64,000 nt of DNA from Lachnospiraceae bacterium (lineage in GTDB: Bacteria > Bacillota > Clostridia > Lachnospirales > Lachnospiraceae). Made by a program: the position numbers and the translations under genes. Position 1 is the stretch's first letter; each line of letters opens with the position of its first letter. The DNA lies in the NCBI GenBank assembly GCA_022647575.1, contig JALCKY010000001.1, forward strand, positions 744,001-808,000, given 5' to 3'. The notes under the pieces were generated by a model that was not told the origin of the DNA, made no database searches, and saw nothing but the letters and a program-made list of their open reading frames with translations. Of the stretch, positions 43,827 to 52,102 are shown in pieces.

Positions 43827-44841
43827 TTGTGCTGCCTCCCCGATAAATAAGGTCCACCTTGGGTGCTCTTGCGTCCTGAAGCCAGCAGCAGGTGCTGTGC
43901 TCTGCGGTGAGCTGAGTCACAGGCGGAGGCGTCTCAGCGCAGACTTCCATCGCGTATTCGCACCGGGCGGCAAATGGGCAGCCTCTGGGTGGGCAGAACA
44001 GGTCCGGAGGCGTTCCCTCGATGGGACGCAGCTCCTGGTTTTTGTCCATTTCCAGCCGGGCGACAGAATGCAGAAGCCCTGAAATATAGGGATGGGCGGT
44101 GTGATAGAAAATTTCCTCGACTGTTCCGCGCTCAAGGATTTTGCCGCCGTACATGACCAGCACTCGGTCGCAGAGCCTCGCTATGACGCCGAGGTCATGG
44201 GTGATAATGATGACGGAGGTATTCGTCTCGCGGCTCATCTTGCGCAGAAGCTGAAGAATCTGTGCTTCGATGGTCACGTCCAGCGAGGTCGTGGGCTCGT
44301 CCGCGATGATGATGTCCGGCCCGCCGATCAGGGCAATGGCAATCATCACGCGCTGTTTCATGCCGCCGGAGAGCTCGTGCGGGTACTGATTGAGCCGCCG
44401 CTCCGGATCGGATATGCCAAGGCGTTCAAACATGTCCAGTGCCTTCTGCCTGGCCTGCGCGGCCGTGACTGTCCGGTCGCCCAGGAAAATTTCCTCAACC
44501 TGCTTGCCGATGCGCATGGTAGGATTCAGGGAGGTCATCGGGTCCTGAAAAATGTAGCCAATACGGCGGCCGCGGATCTTGCGCAGCTGCTTGTCGCTCT
44601 TTTTAAGAAGATCTTCGCCGTTATAGAGGATGGAGCCGCCTTCGAAAAAGCCTGGCGGTTCCGGGTTCAGCTTGACGATGCACTGTGTAGCGACGCTCTT
44701 GCCGCAGCCGGACTCGCCGACAATGCCGAGAATTTCGCCGCGGCGCAGCCTGAAGCTGACGTCACGCACGGCCTTGACGGTGCCTCCGTAGGTACGAAAG
44801 GAAAAACTCAGGTTTTTGACTTCGAGAATATTGTCACTCAT
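43816..44841 (-). CDS. dppD: Dipeptide/oligopeptide ABC transporter ATP-binding protein, DppD/OppD type
   Basis: About 341 residues from ATG 44841, preferred because AGAGGAG stands at a proper distance; the ATG at 44850 is too close to it. Walker A is [13 protein letters not shown], the signature is [14 protein letters not shown], Walker B is [12 protein letters not shown], and the C-terminal Cys cluster is [17 protein letters not shown]. Second ATPase of the peptide transporter. Confidence 0.93.
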   Translation of the reverse strand: MSDNILEVKNLSFSFRTYGGTVKAVRDVSFRLRRGEILGIVGESGCGKSVATQCIVKLNPEPPGFFEGGSILYNGEDLLKKSDKQLRKIRGRRIGYIFQDPMTSLNPTMRIGKQVEEIFLGDRTVTAAQARQKALDMFERLGISDPERRLNQYPHELSGGMKQRVMIAIALIGGPDIIIADEPTTSLDVTIEAQILQLLRKMSRETNTSVIIITHDLGVIARLCDRVLVMYGGKILERGTVEEIFYHTAHPYISGLLHSVARLEMDKNQELRPIEGTPPDLFCPPRGCPFAARCEYAMEVCAETPPPVTQLTAEHSTCCWLQDARAPKVDLIYRGGSTNGK

Positions 44842-44856
44842 GATATCCATCTCCTC

Positions 44857-45798
44857 TCAGTCGGTGCCACGCAGCAGAGGGTCAAACGCATCGCGCAGAC
44901 CGTCGCCGAGCAGATTCAGTGCCAACATGGTGGTACAGATAAAGAAGGAGGGGATGAAGAGCTGCATAGGATAGCTTCGCAGCATATTGATGCCCTCTTT
45001 GGCCAGTACGCCCCAGCTGCTGTTCGGAGGCGCAATGCCGAGGCCGATAAAGCTGAGGAATGCCTCCGAGAAAATGGCTCCCGGCACGGCCATAGTGAGG
45101 TTCGTGATGAGAAGCCCCAGCATATTGGGGAGAATATGGCGAAAGATAATCGTGCGGTTGTGTACGCCGAGCACCCGCGCCGCACTCACGAAGTCGAGAT
45201 TTTTAAGCCGCAGCATTTCGCCGCGGGCAAAACGGCACGCACCTATCCAGCCTACGATGCACATGGCGATAATCAGGCACTTGACGCCCCGGCCCAGGAT
45301 CATCATAACAAGCATCGTTACGATGAGGCTCGGGATGCCGTAGAGCACGTCAACGAGACGCATGATAAACATGTCAAGGCGGCCTCCGTAGTAACCGGAA
45401 ATGCAGCCGATGATTGCGCCGATCACGGCATTAATCATGGCCGCAGCGAAGCCGATGGACAAAGACACCCGCGCACCCTCCCACACGCGTACGAACAGGT
45501 CGCGTCCGAGGGAATCGGTACCGAACCAGTGCTGTGCAGAGCATCCGAGGTTGATGGCATCCGCGTCCTGCGTAGCCATGTCGTAGGGACAGAAAATTGG
45601 TGCGAAGACAGCTAAGAGAATATAGATGACGAGAACAATCATCGACACAAGCGCTACGCGGTTGCCTTTAAGACGCCGCCAGGCGTCCTGCGTATAAGAG
45701 AGGCTTGGTCGGGAGATGGCGTCCATCTTGGTGATGTTCTTGCCGATGACACGAAATTTCTCGGCGGGGATGTCTTCCGCCATAACAGTGTCCGTCAT
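44857..45798 (-). CDS. dppC: Dipeptide/oligopeptide ABC transporter permease, DppC type
   Basis: 313 residues. A cytosolic N-terminal stretch, the helix VALVSMIVLVIYILLAVFAP, and the EAA region FVSAARVLGVHNRTIIFRHI are typical of DppC/OppC. GGAGG stands 7 bases before ATG 45798. The gene begins 2 bases after the dppB stop. Confidence 0.94.
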   Translation of the reverse strand: MTDTVMAEDIPAEKFRVIGKNITKMDAISRPSLSYTQDAWRRLKGNRVALVSMIVLVIYILLAVFAPIFCPYDMATQDADAINLGCSAQHWFGTDSLGRDLFVRVWEGARVSLSIGFAAAMINAVIGAIIGCISGYYGGRLDMFIMRLVDVLYGIPSLIVTMLVMMILGRGVKCLIIAMCIVGWIGACRFARGEMLRLKNLDFVSAARVLGVHNRTIIFRHILPNMLGLLITNLTMAVPGAIFSEAFLSFIGLGIAPPNSSWGVLAKEGINMLRSYPMQLFIPSFFICTTMLALNLLGDGLRDAFDPLLRGTD

Positions 45799-45800
45799 AT

Positions 45801-46730
45801 TCAGGCCTCCGATTTCTTGTCTACGCGGATTCTGGGATCAACGATGCCGTAGAGAATATCCACGACCATATTTGCCAGAATCAGCACCGCGCCATAGAAA
45901 AGAGTCATCCCCATGATAAGGGTATAGTCATTGGCGTTGATGCTGTCCACGTAATATTTGCCCATGCCGGGAATGGCGAAGATTGATTCGATAACGAAGG
46001 TGCCGGTAAGGATACTGGCTACCATAGGACCCAAGATCGTAATGATGGGAATAATCGCGTTGCGGATTTCATGCTTCGTGGTGATGCGGAAATTGGACAG
46101 ACCCTTCGAACGGGCTGTCTTGATGTAATCCTGCCCGACGACCTCGAGCATGCTCGAACGCATGACCCGGGAAACCGTGGCAAGTGTCAAAAGGCCCAGT
46201 GCAACCGAGGGCAGAATGGTGTATTGAAAACCATAGTATTCCGCTACCGGCAGCAGTCCCCACTTGACGCCGAAGAAGTACTGCAGTATGCCGCCCATGA
46301 TGAAGTCCGGGACGCTGGTGCCGATGATGGCGATGATGATGCAGACGTAGTCCATGGTCTTTCCGCGGTGCAAAGCCGCGATGACGCCCAGCACGATGCC
46401 CAGCGAAATCGCCATGACGAGGGCGCGTATTCCGAGGTCAAAGGAGAACGGGAAAGACGCCGCCAGGATATCGTTGACGGAGCGGTTCATATACCGCATG
46501 GAGTAGCCGAGATCCCCGTGAAGAATATTGCTGATGTACTGGAAAAACTGGATGTAGATCGGCTTGTCGAGACCGTAGTATGCCTCCAGCCGGGCTTTGA
46601 TTGCGGGCGTCATCTTCGGGTCAACGAACGGCCCGCCCGGCATCAGCCGGACAAGTATGAAAACGACCGTCATCAAAACCAGCAGCGTGACGAGCGAAAT
46701 CAGGATTCGTTTTGCGATGTATTTTCCCAT
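45801..46730 (-). CDS. dppB: Dipeptide/oligopeptide ABC transporter permease, DppB type
   Basis: About 309 residues. The ATG at 46730 (MGKYIAKRILISLVTLLVLM) is chosen over one 90 bases earlier because GAGAGGG lies before it and the N-terminus then begins with the usual DppB first helix. The EAA loop is DYIKTARSKGLSNFRITTKH. A hairpin lies between dppA and this gene. Confidence 0.93.
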   Translation of the reverse strand: MGKYIAKRILISLVTLLVLMTVVFILVRLMPGGPFVDPKMTPAIKARLEAYYGLDKPIYIQFFQYISNILHGDLGYSMRYMNRSVNDILAASFPFSFDLGIRALVMAISLGIVLGVIAALHRGKTMDYVCIIIAIIGTSVPDFIMGGILQYFFGVKWGLLPVAEYYGFQYTILPSVALGLLTLATVSRVMRSSMLEVVGQDYIKTARSKGLSNFRITTKHEIRNAIIPIITILGPMVASILTGTFVIESIFAIPGMGKYYVDSINANDYTLIMGMTLFYGAVLILANMVVDILYGIVDPRIRVDKKSEA

Positions 46731-46783
46731 AGCGAAATTCCCTCTCAGCGTATGCTCCGCCGGCAGAATGGCCTGCACAACCG

Positions 46784-46822
46784 GGATGCCCCCGGACTTC
46801 CGGAAAAAGTTCGGGGGCATCC
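46784..46822. terminator. Strong hairpin between dppA and dppB
   Basis: A 16-bp stem (46784-46799 with 46807-46822, one G-U pair) with a 7-base loop. There is no U-run, so it probably protects or attenuates, allowing more binding protein than permease. Confidence 0.7.
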
Positions 46823-46842
46823 TGCCGCGCTGTTTCGATTTA

Positions 46843-48555
46843 TCAATTCATGGTGATCGTGGTGAAGTTCATGTTGGTGCCTACGTAGTAGGGATTGTAA
46901 CCCTGCACGTTGTCGGCGATAAGATAATAGTTATTGGTGGCATCCAGGTTGATGATCGGCAGATCATCGCAGAGGACCTTCTCGGCATTGAACAGGGCCG
47001 TGAAGCGGGCCTTCGGATCGGTCGTGGTCTGAGACTCGGTCATATACTTGTCAAATTCGGCATTGCTGTGCTGTGAATAATTGTAGCCGCCGTCGGTGGA
47101 GAAGAGTTCCAGATAGGCGTTCGGGTCGTCATAGTCAGGTGTCCAGCCGGTGTACATCATTTCAAAGTCCTCACTTGCCTGATTGTCATACAGTACAGCG
47201 TAAGGCAGCGGGTTCAGAGTGATGTCGATGCCGATGTTCTGTTTCCACTGGGCCTGAATGGCCTCAACGATCTTGCGGGTATTGTCGTTGTCAGAGTAGT
47301 TCAGCTTAAAGGTCATCTGGCTGATGTCGGTCACGCCCAGTTCAGTCATGGCCTTCTGCAGATAATCCTTCGCCTGCGTCATATCGCCATCGAGCGGATA
47401 CGGCGTGAAGTCGAATTCATCGCCCCAGTTGCCGGAGTCACCCTGCATAACGGGCAGCACCGCACGGCTGGTCGGTTTGTTCATGTTGTTGCGGCTCAGC
47501 TTAGCAAACGCGTTGCGGTCGATGCCATAGCTCAAAGCTTTGCGGAAATTCTGGTTTTCAAGAGCGGCATTGCCGCATTTGAGATTGATCTGCAGATAAT
47601 CCATGCTGCCGGTGTACCAGGCAGTAGCCTTGTCCTTGTACTGTTCGAAGGAAGCGGCCGGAATGTCCACATAGTCGAGCTGCTGAGTCTCATACATGCT
47701 GATCGGAGTGTTCGCATCCGTGAGAATGGAGACTTCCACTTTGTCGATCTTGATGGCGTCTTTGTTCCAGAACTTGTCGTTTTTAACAAGGGTCAGCTTG
47801 CTGTCGTGTTCCCAGCTTTCGAGCTTGAACGGACCGTTGTAGGCATTCTTGTCTGCTGTAGAAGCAAAGTCCTTGCCGTACTTTTCAACCAGATCCTTGC
47901 GGACCGGGAAGTATGAGGCGCTGGATAACATTGTGGGGAAATAGGCAGCGGGATGGTCGAGCGTGATGACGACGGTCTTGTCGTCGGGAGCGGATACACC
48001 CAGCTGGTCAACTGTCATCTTCCCGGCTTCAACATCCTTGCCGTTTTTCAGGACCTCGCCCATGTATGCACCGCTGGCTGCAGTAGCCGGATCCATAAGG
48101 CGCTGGAGTCCGTAGACGAAATCGCCCGCTTTGACCTGCACGCCGTCGCTCCACATCGCGTCGTCGCGAAGATGGAAGGTATAGGTAAGACCGTCGGAAG
48201 AAACATCATAGTCTGTTGCGACGCCCGGTTCAATTTTGCCGTTGTTGTTGCGCATCAGGCCGTCCATCAGGTTGTAGAGCATGTCGGAGCCTGCCATGGA
48301 GTTGCAGAGTTCAGGGTCGAGTGAAGGCGGTTCAGTAGTCATGTAGATTCGGAAGTTCTTTTCACCTCCGGTGCTGGTAGCGGAGTTTGCCGTGCTGGCC
48401 GCAACCGAAGCGCTGGTGGATGCTGAAGCTGAAGCCGCCGCGCTTGAGGTCGCTGTGCTCTCCTGCTTCTGGTAAGTTCCGCACCCGCCAAGTAGGCTCA
48501 GGGGCAAGAGAACCGCCATCGATGCTGTCAAAAGCCGAATTTTAACGTTTTTCAT
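46843..48555 (-). CDS. dppA: Dipeptide/oligopeptide-binding lipoprotein, DppA/OppA type
   Basis: About 570 residues. Two ATGs stand in tandem (48558 and 48555); the second is 6 bases from GGAGG. The signal peptide ends in LLGGCGT, followed by a Ser/Ala/Thr linker (about 25-55) and then the SBP family 5 fold (FRIYMTTEPPSLDPELCNSM, DDAMWSDGVQVKAGDFVYGL, FRKALSYGIDRNAFAKL). It binds peptides outside the cell. First gene of the ten-gene operon that runs to the DapA-family lyase, linking peptide uptake to imino-acid breakdown. Confidence 0.93.
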   Translation of the reverse strand: MKNVKIRLLTASMAVLLPLSLLGGCGTYQKQESTATSSAAASASASTSASVAASTANSATSTGGEKNFRIYMTTEPPSLDPELCNSMAGSDMLYNLMDGLMRNNNGKIEPGVATDYDVSSDGLTYTFHLRDDAMWSDGVQVKAGDFVYGLQRLMDPATAASGAYMGEVLKNGKDVEAGKMTVDQLGVSAPDDKTVVITLDHPAAYFPTMLSSASYFPVRKDLVEKYGKDFASTADKNAYNGPFKLESWEHDSKLTLVKNDKFWNKDAIKIDKVEVSILTDANTPISMYETQQLDYVDIPAASFEQYKDKATAWYTGSMDYLQINLKCGNAALENQNFRKALSYGIDRNAFAKLSRNNMNKPTSRAVLPVMQGDSGNWGDEFDFTPYPLDGDMTQAKDYLQKAMTELGVTDISQMTFKLNYSDNDNTRKIVEAIQAQWKQNIGIDITLNPLPYAVLYDNQASEDFEMMYTGWTPDYDDPNAYLELFSTDGGYNYSQHSNAEFDKYMTESQTTTDPKARFTALFNAEKVLCDDLPIINLDATNNYYLIADNVQGYNPYYVGTNMNFTTITMN

Positions 48556-48586
48556 CATATTCCTCCTTCTTTTACCTGTCACTATG

Positions 48587-48896
48587 CTATGAACAGTGTT
48601 GACGTGGGAGCCATAATGGCCTCCTCATCTGCGGGGAAACAGAAAACCGTCGGAAAATTCTGAAAATCTGCTCTAGGTGAACGACCTTTTCGACAAATTG
48701 ATTATAGTTCACAGTTTGTTCATTGTAAACTGATTTCTTTGCCAATATTTCATATTTGCGAAATTTTACCAAGTTTTTGTTCACGATTTGTGAACTTTTA
48801 CGATGCAAGTTCGTGAATTTGTTCACACTCTGCAGCCGGACTCTGCATTTTCAGGAAACTGGCCTCAGGTAAAGAAAAGTCCGCAGAAAAGACAAA
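48587..48896. promoter_or_regulatory. Control region of the dpp-epimerase operon with repeated GTTCAC/GTGAAC half sites
   Basis: Half sites occur at 48677-48682 (GTGAAC), 48707-48712 (GTTCAC), 48718-48723 (GTTCAT), 48725-48730 (GTAAAC), 48779-48784 and 48790-48795 (GTTCAC and GTGAAC, a palindrome with a 5-base spacer) and 48813-48826 (GTGAATTTGTTCAC). They are dense and AT-rich, as expected of an operator cluster. No promoter boxes could be fixed. The XRE-cupin regulator encoded at 50391 is a candidate ligand-responsive binder. Confidence 0.55.
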
Positions 48897-48921
48897 GAGC
48901 CGCCTGATCTGCAGGCGGCTC
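48897..48921 (-). terminator. Terminator after the first Xaa-Pro peptidase gene
   Basis: Perfect 10-bp GC-rich stem (GAGCCGCCTG at 48897-48906 with its complement at 48912-48921) followed on the minus strand by TTTGTCTTTTC. Confidence 0.85.
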
Positions 48922-48989
48922 CGAATCAACTGTGAATTGATAAATAGAAATTCATATTAATGAATATTACAGATCATATTTTTACGGAA

Positions 48990-50246
48990 TCAAGCCCTGT
49001 CTGCCATAAATCGCTCGATTTCATCAATGGAACGCGGTATTTCACGGGAGAGGTTCTCACATCCGCTCTCAGTAACAAGGCAGTTGTCCTCCACCCGGAA
49101 ACCAATGCCCCACTCCTCCACGTAAATGCCGATGTCCACGCAGAAAACCATGCCCGGGGCGACGGGGCGGGTCATATCCACGGCATCATGTACGTCGAAG
49201 CCCACGTGGTGCGCTCCGCCGTGCCACATATACTTGTTCACGTTCTCGCCGGGCTTCAGCAAGCCCAAAGCTTCCAGCTTCTTTGCACAGTAGGCATGGG
49301 AAACTTTGTCCACGTCGGCCATGGGCATGCCCGGACGGATGGTATGAAACATGTATTCCGACGTCTCGTAGGCACACAGATACAAAGCACGCTGTTTTTC
49401 AGAGAAGACGCCATTGCAGGGCCAGCCCCGGGAGACGTCGTTGCATTCGTTGTCCCAGCATGCGCCGACATCGTTCAGGATCATGTCGCCGTCCTGTACC
49501 TGTCCCTGGTAACTGTAGTAGTGGATGCAGAAGTTGTTTTTGCCGGCGGAAATGATGGAAGGAAATGCCGGAAACAGGACGTTGCGCTCGGTCAGTGCCT
49601 TGTCGAAAAGGGCCTTATACTGGTATTCATACATGCCGGGCTTCGAGCCGCGCATCATTGCCTCGATGCCGGCCTTCGTGATCTTCATAGCGGTTCTCAT
49701 AGCCTCGATCTCACATGGCTTTTTGATGGTGCGCTGGGCTGAGAGCTGAGCGTGGACGTTGGCGATGCGCAGGGCGGGATAGCGGCGGGCTGCTTCTTCG
49801 GCAAAGGCATGGGCTTCGTCCGGTACCTCGTCAGGCATGTGCTTCCACAAATCGAGCGCGAGCGTATGGAAGGCGCCGGATTCCGCTGCACGATGGAACC
49901 GGGCTTCAAAGTCCTTAACGAAGGCGATCTCTGTCATATTTCCTGCCGCACGTGCTTCGTCCTGCTTGATTCTGCGGCCCGTCCAGCGCTCGGCCAAATC
50001 ATCGGGCGGCAGCAGAAAGAGCGTCTCGCGGACATCGCCGGCGCTCTTTTCCGCCAGCAGAATAAAATGGTGCGAGGCGGCAGAACTGAGGCCTGTCAGA
50101 TAGGCGAAGTTGCGATTGCAGAAAAAGGGATAGTAGGCATCCGCAGACTGACGCGGCTCCTGCCCGGCGAAAATAACGAGCAGCGAGCCGTCCTCCAGAG
50201 AATCATAGAGCGTCCGACGGTTTTCCTGATAAAATGATGCGTCCAT
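48990..50246 (-). CDS. M24 family Xaa-Pro aminopeptidase/dipeptidase
   Basis: About 418 residues from ATG 50246 (MDASFYQENRR), which has AGGAGGG before it. Metal-binding residues are present: two Asp in NDVGACWDNECNDVSRGWP, His in GGAHHVGFDVHD and Glu in RVEDNCLVTE. The usual Glu in the EPGxY motif is replaced by Asp (VFCVDIGIYV), a conservative but unusual change. The N-terminal domain is of the aminopeptidase P type. It should cleave peptides with Pro or hydroxyproline in second position after uptake by the Dpp transporter. It is divergent from the XRE-cupin regulator. Confidence 0.87.
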   Translation of the reverse strand: MDASFYQENRRTLYDSLEDGSLLVIFAGQEPRQSADAYYPFFCNRNFAYLTGLSSAASHHFILLAEKSAGDVRETLFLLPPDDLAERWTGRRIKQDEARAAGNMTEIAFVKDFEARFHRAAESGAFHTLALDLWKHMPDEVPDEAHAFAEEAARRYPALRIANVHAQLSAQRTIKKPCEIEAMRTAMKITKAGIEAMMRGSKPGMYEYQYKALFDKALTERNVLFPAFPSIISAGKNNFCIHYYSYQGQVQDGDMILNDVGACWDNECNDVSRGWPCNGVFSEKQRALYLCAYETSEYMFHTIRPGMPMADVDKVSHAYCAKKLEALGLLKPGENVNKYMWHGGAHHVGFDVHDAVDMTRPVAPGMVFCVDIGIYVEEWGIGFRVEDNCLVTESGCENLSREIPRSIDEIERFMADRA

Positions 50247-50315
50247 GGAATTTCCCTCCTGAAAATATATTTCTCCGGAGCTTTGTCCGTTTTCCGAAAA
50301 TTTTATCGGCTTCGA

Positions 50316-50344
50316 TTGACAGCCCCCGGTGGTTTTTGTATGAT
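50316..50344 (+). promoter_or_regulatory. Sigma-A type promoter for the XRE-cupin regulator
   Basis: TTGACA at 50316-50321 and TATGAT at 50339-50344 with a 17-base spacer. The gene starts with GTG at 50391, preceded by TAGGAGTG. Confidence 0.8.
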
Positions 50345-50390
50345 TGATTGAAAGAATTAAATAATTAAATAATAACATAGGAGTGATATC

Positions 50391-50984
50391 GTGAACCACA
50401 ATTCGACAATAGGTGCACAGATCAAGGCGCTGCGCACCGGGAAAAAGTATACGCTCAAGCAGCTCAGCAAAGAGACAGGGCTGTCAGTTGGTTTTCTCTC
50501 GCAGATTGAACGGGGCATTTCCTCAATCGCGATTGACTCACTGGCGAAGATTGCGGAGTGTCTTGACGTGTCGCTGTCAAGCTTTTTCACAGAGAACCAA
50601 CCGAAACCCACGGACCCTGTCGTGCACGCCTTCGACCTCCAGTACACTGCCAACAGCCCGCAGATCGTGCAGGCGATTCTCAGTCACAATAACCTCAAAT
50701 ATGACATGCTGCCCCGCATCTTCCGCCTGATGCCCATAGCCGGATCAGAGAAGTCCCAGCCGGAGATGTACACTCACAGCGGCGAGGAATACATTTATGT
50801 TCTTTCCGGCGTGGTCACCGTATGGCTCGACGGACGCAGTTACACGCTCTACCCCGGCGACAGCATGCAGATCCTGTCAAAGCTGCCCCACAACTGGGTC
50901 AACAACACGAACAAGCTCGCGGAACTTTTGTCCGTCAACTATCCGAATCCTTTCAAAATGGACGCGGAGAAGCTGGTACACTGA
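50391..50984 (+). CDS. XRE-family regulator with C-terminal cupin domain
   Basis: 197 residues, GTG start. The N-terminal HTH reads IGAQIKALRTGKKYTLKQLS and GLSVGFLSQIERGISSIAID. The C-terminal cupin domain (about 110-190) has the PEMYTHSGEEYIYVLSGVVT strand, a possible metal- or ligand-binding His and Glu set, and the closing ending LYPGDSMQILSKLPHNWVN. Such regulators often control amino-acid or osmolyte catabolism. Between two divergent catabolic units, it probably regulates the peptidase and the dpp-epimerase operon. Three 22-bp repeats lie just after its stop. Confidence 0.9.
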   Translation: MNHNSTIGAQIKALRTGKKYTLKQLSKETGLSVGFLSQIERGISSIAIDSLAKIAECLDVSLSSFFTENQPKPTDPVVHAFDLQYTANSPQIVQAILSHNNLKYDMLPRIFRLMPIAGSEKSQPEMYTHSGEEYIYVLSGVVTVWLDGRSYTLYPGDSMQILSKLPHNWVNNTNKLAELLSVNYPNPFKMDAEKLVH

Positions 50985-50989
50985 AAGCT

Positions 50990-51055
50990 GCAGCACAATC
51001 AGCTCATGTCTGCAGCACGTTCAGCTCATGTCTAAAGCACAATCAGCTCATGTGT
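50990..51055. repeat. Three 22-bp tandem repeats overlapping the end of the second peptidase gene
   Basis: Units at 50990-51011, 51012-51033 and 51034-51055 share AGCAC..TCAGCTCATGT. The rightmost unit codes for the last residues (HELIVL and stop) of the minus-strand peptidase, so the other two look like duplicates of the gene end, placed between two convergent genes. Confidence 0.8.
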
Positions 51056-52102
51056 CGTGGAGATCATATTGTCGTAGCCGTCCTCGGTGACGAGAATCTG
51101 GTCCTCGATGCGCACTCCGCCCCAGCCTGGGATATAGATGCCGGGCTCGATCGTGCGAACGTTGCCGGCCATCAGAATGTCGGGACTGACCGCGCTGGAA
51201 TAGGGCAGCTCATGGACGAACAAACCGATGCCGTGGCCGATATTTCCGTAGGTGTACGGTTCGTATTCGGTTCCCGCCACAGCGTGCAGGGAGGCTTTGT
51301 AGATTTCGGGGCAAGGCGTACCTGCCTTCGTAACGTCAAGAGAATCCTGAATCATGCGCTGCGTCAGTTCATAGACCTCCCGCTGTTTGGGGGTCGGCCT
51401 GCCGACAATCACGGTGCGGGTCATGTCGGAGAGATAGCCATGGTACTGGCAGCCGAAATCCATGAGTACGAAATCGCCGTATTCCACGGCTTTCTCGGAC
51501 GGAATGCCATGCAGCAGTGAGGTGCGCGCACCGGAAATGAGGATGTTGCCGTAAGGCATGGTATCCGAGCCTTCCTGTACCATGAAAAGAGACAGCTTGG
51601 CCGCCAGTTCCTTCTCCGTAACGCCGATGCGGATCTCCTTCAGAATGCGCTCGAAGGCGCGGCAGGAGATATCGCACGCGGCACGCAGACAGGCGATCTC
51701 GGCCGGACTTTTAATGATTCGCATCTGCTCGATGATCTGGGACGTGGGCACCAGCTCGCCCTGGAAAGCAGCGCGGAAGCCCTCGTAGTCGCGGAAGTTC
51801 ATCATTTCATCCTCAAAGCCGAGCCGGCGGACGTTCTCCTTGGCTGCCAGCTCCGCAACGATTGTCCCCAGCGGCGTGCCGGGCTTAGCGCGGACATTCA
51901 CAAGCCGGTAGTCCGGGCACTCCAGCGCGGCCTGTTCGGTATAGCGCGGATCCGTCAGAAAATAGAGCGCACCGCGCGTCACGAAAAGGCTGCTGTCGTC
52001 GCCCGTGTAACCGCTCAGATACCGTACGTTTACCTTTTTCCTCACCAGAAAGCCATCCAGGCTTTCTTTTTTCATGTATTCCAGCAGTTTCTCCTCATTC
52101 AT
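51032..52102 (-). CDS. M24 family Xaa-Pro dipeptidase/aminopeptidase (second copy)
   Basis: 356 residues. An N-terminal creatinase-like domain (about 1-125) is followed by the pita-bread metalloprotease domain with a complete set of ligands: LMDFGCQYHGYLSDMTRTV (two Asp), GNIGHGIGLFVHE (His), RTIEPGIYIP (Glu) and VRIEDQILVTEDG (Glu). This copy keeps the Glu that the other M24 protein has lost. It overlaps the amidohydrolase gene by 8 bases and belongs to the operon that starts with the arabinofuranosidase gene. Confidence 0.93.
   Translation of the reverse strand: MNEEKLLEYMKKESLDGFLVRKKVNVRYLSGYTGDDSSLFVTRGALYFLTDPRYTEQAALECPDYRLVNVRAKPGTPLGTIVAELAAKENVRRLGFEDEMMNFRDYEGFRAAFQGELVPTSQIIEQMRIIKSPAEIACLRAACDISCRAFERILKEIRIGVTEKELAAKLSLFMVQEGSDTMPYGNILISGARTSLLHGIPSEKAVEYGDFVLMDFGCQYHGYLSDMTRTVIVGRPTPKQREVYELTQRMIQDSLDVTKAGTPCPEIYKASLHAVAGTEYEPYTYGNIGHGIGLFVHELPYSSAVSPDILMAGNVRTIEPGIYIPGWGGVRIEDQILVTEDGYDNMISTTHELIVL

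Noticed and set aside
48587-48826. 79-codon frame before dppA
   Set aside because: It covers the AT-rich operator cluster and shows no domain; probably chance.
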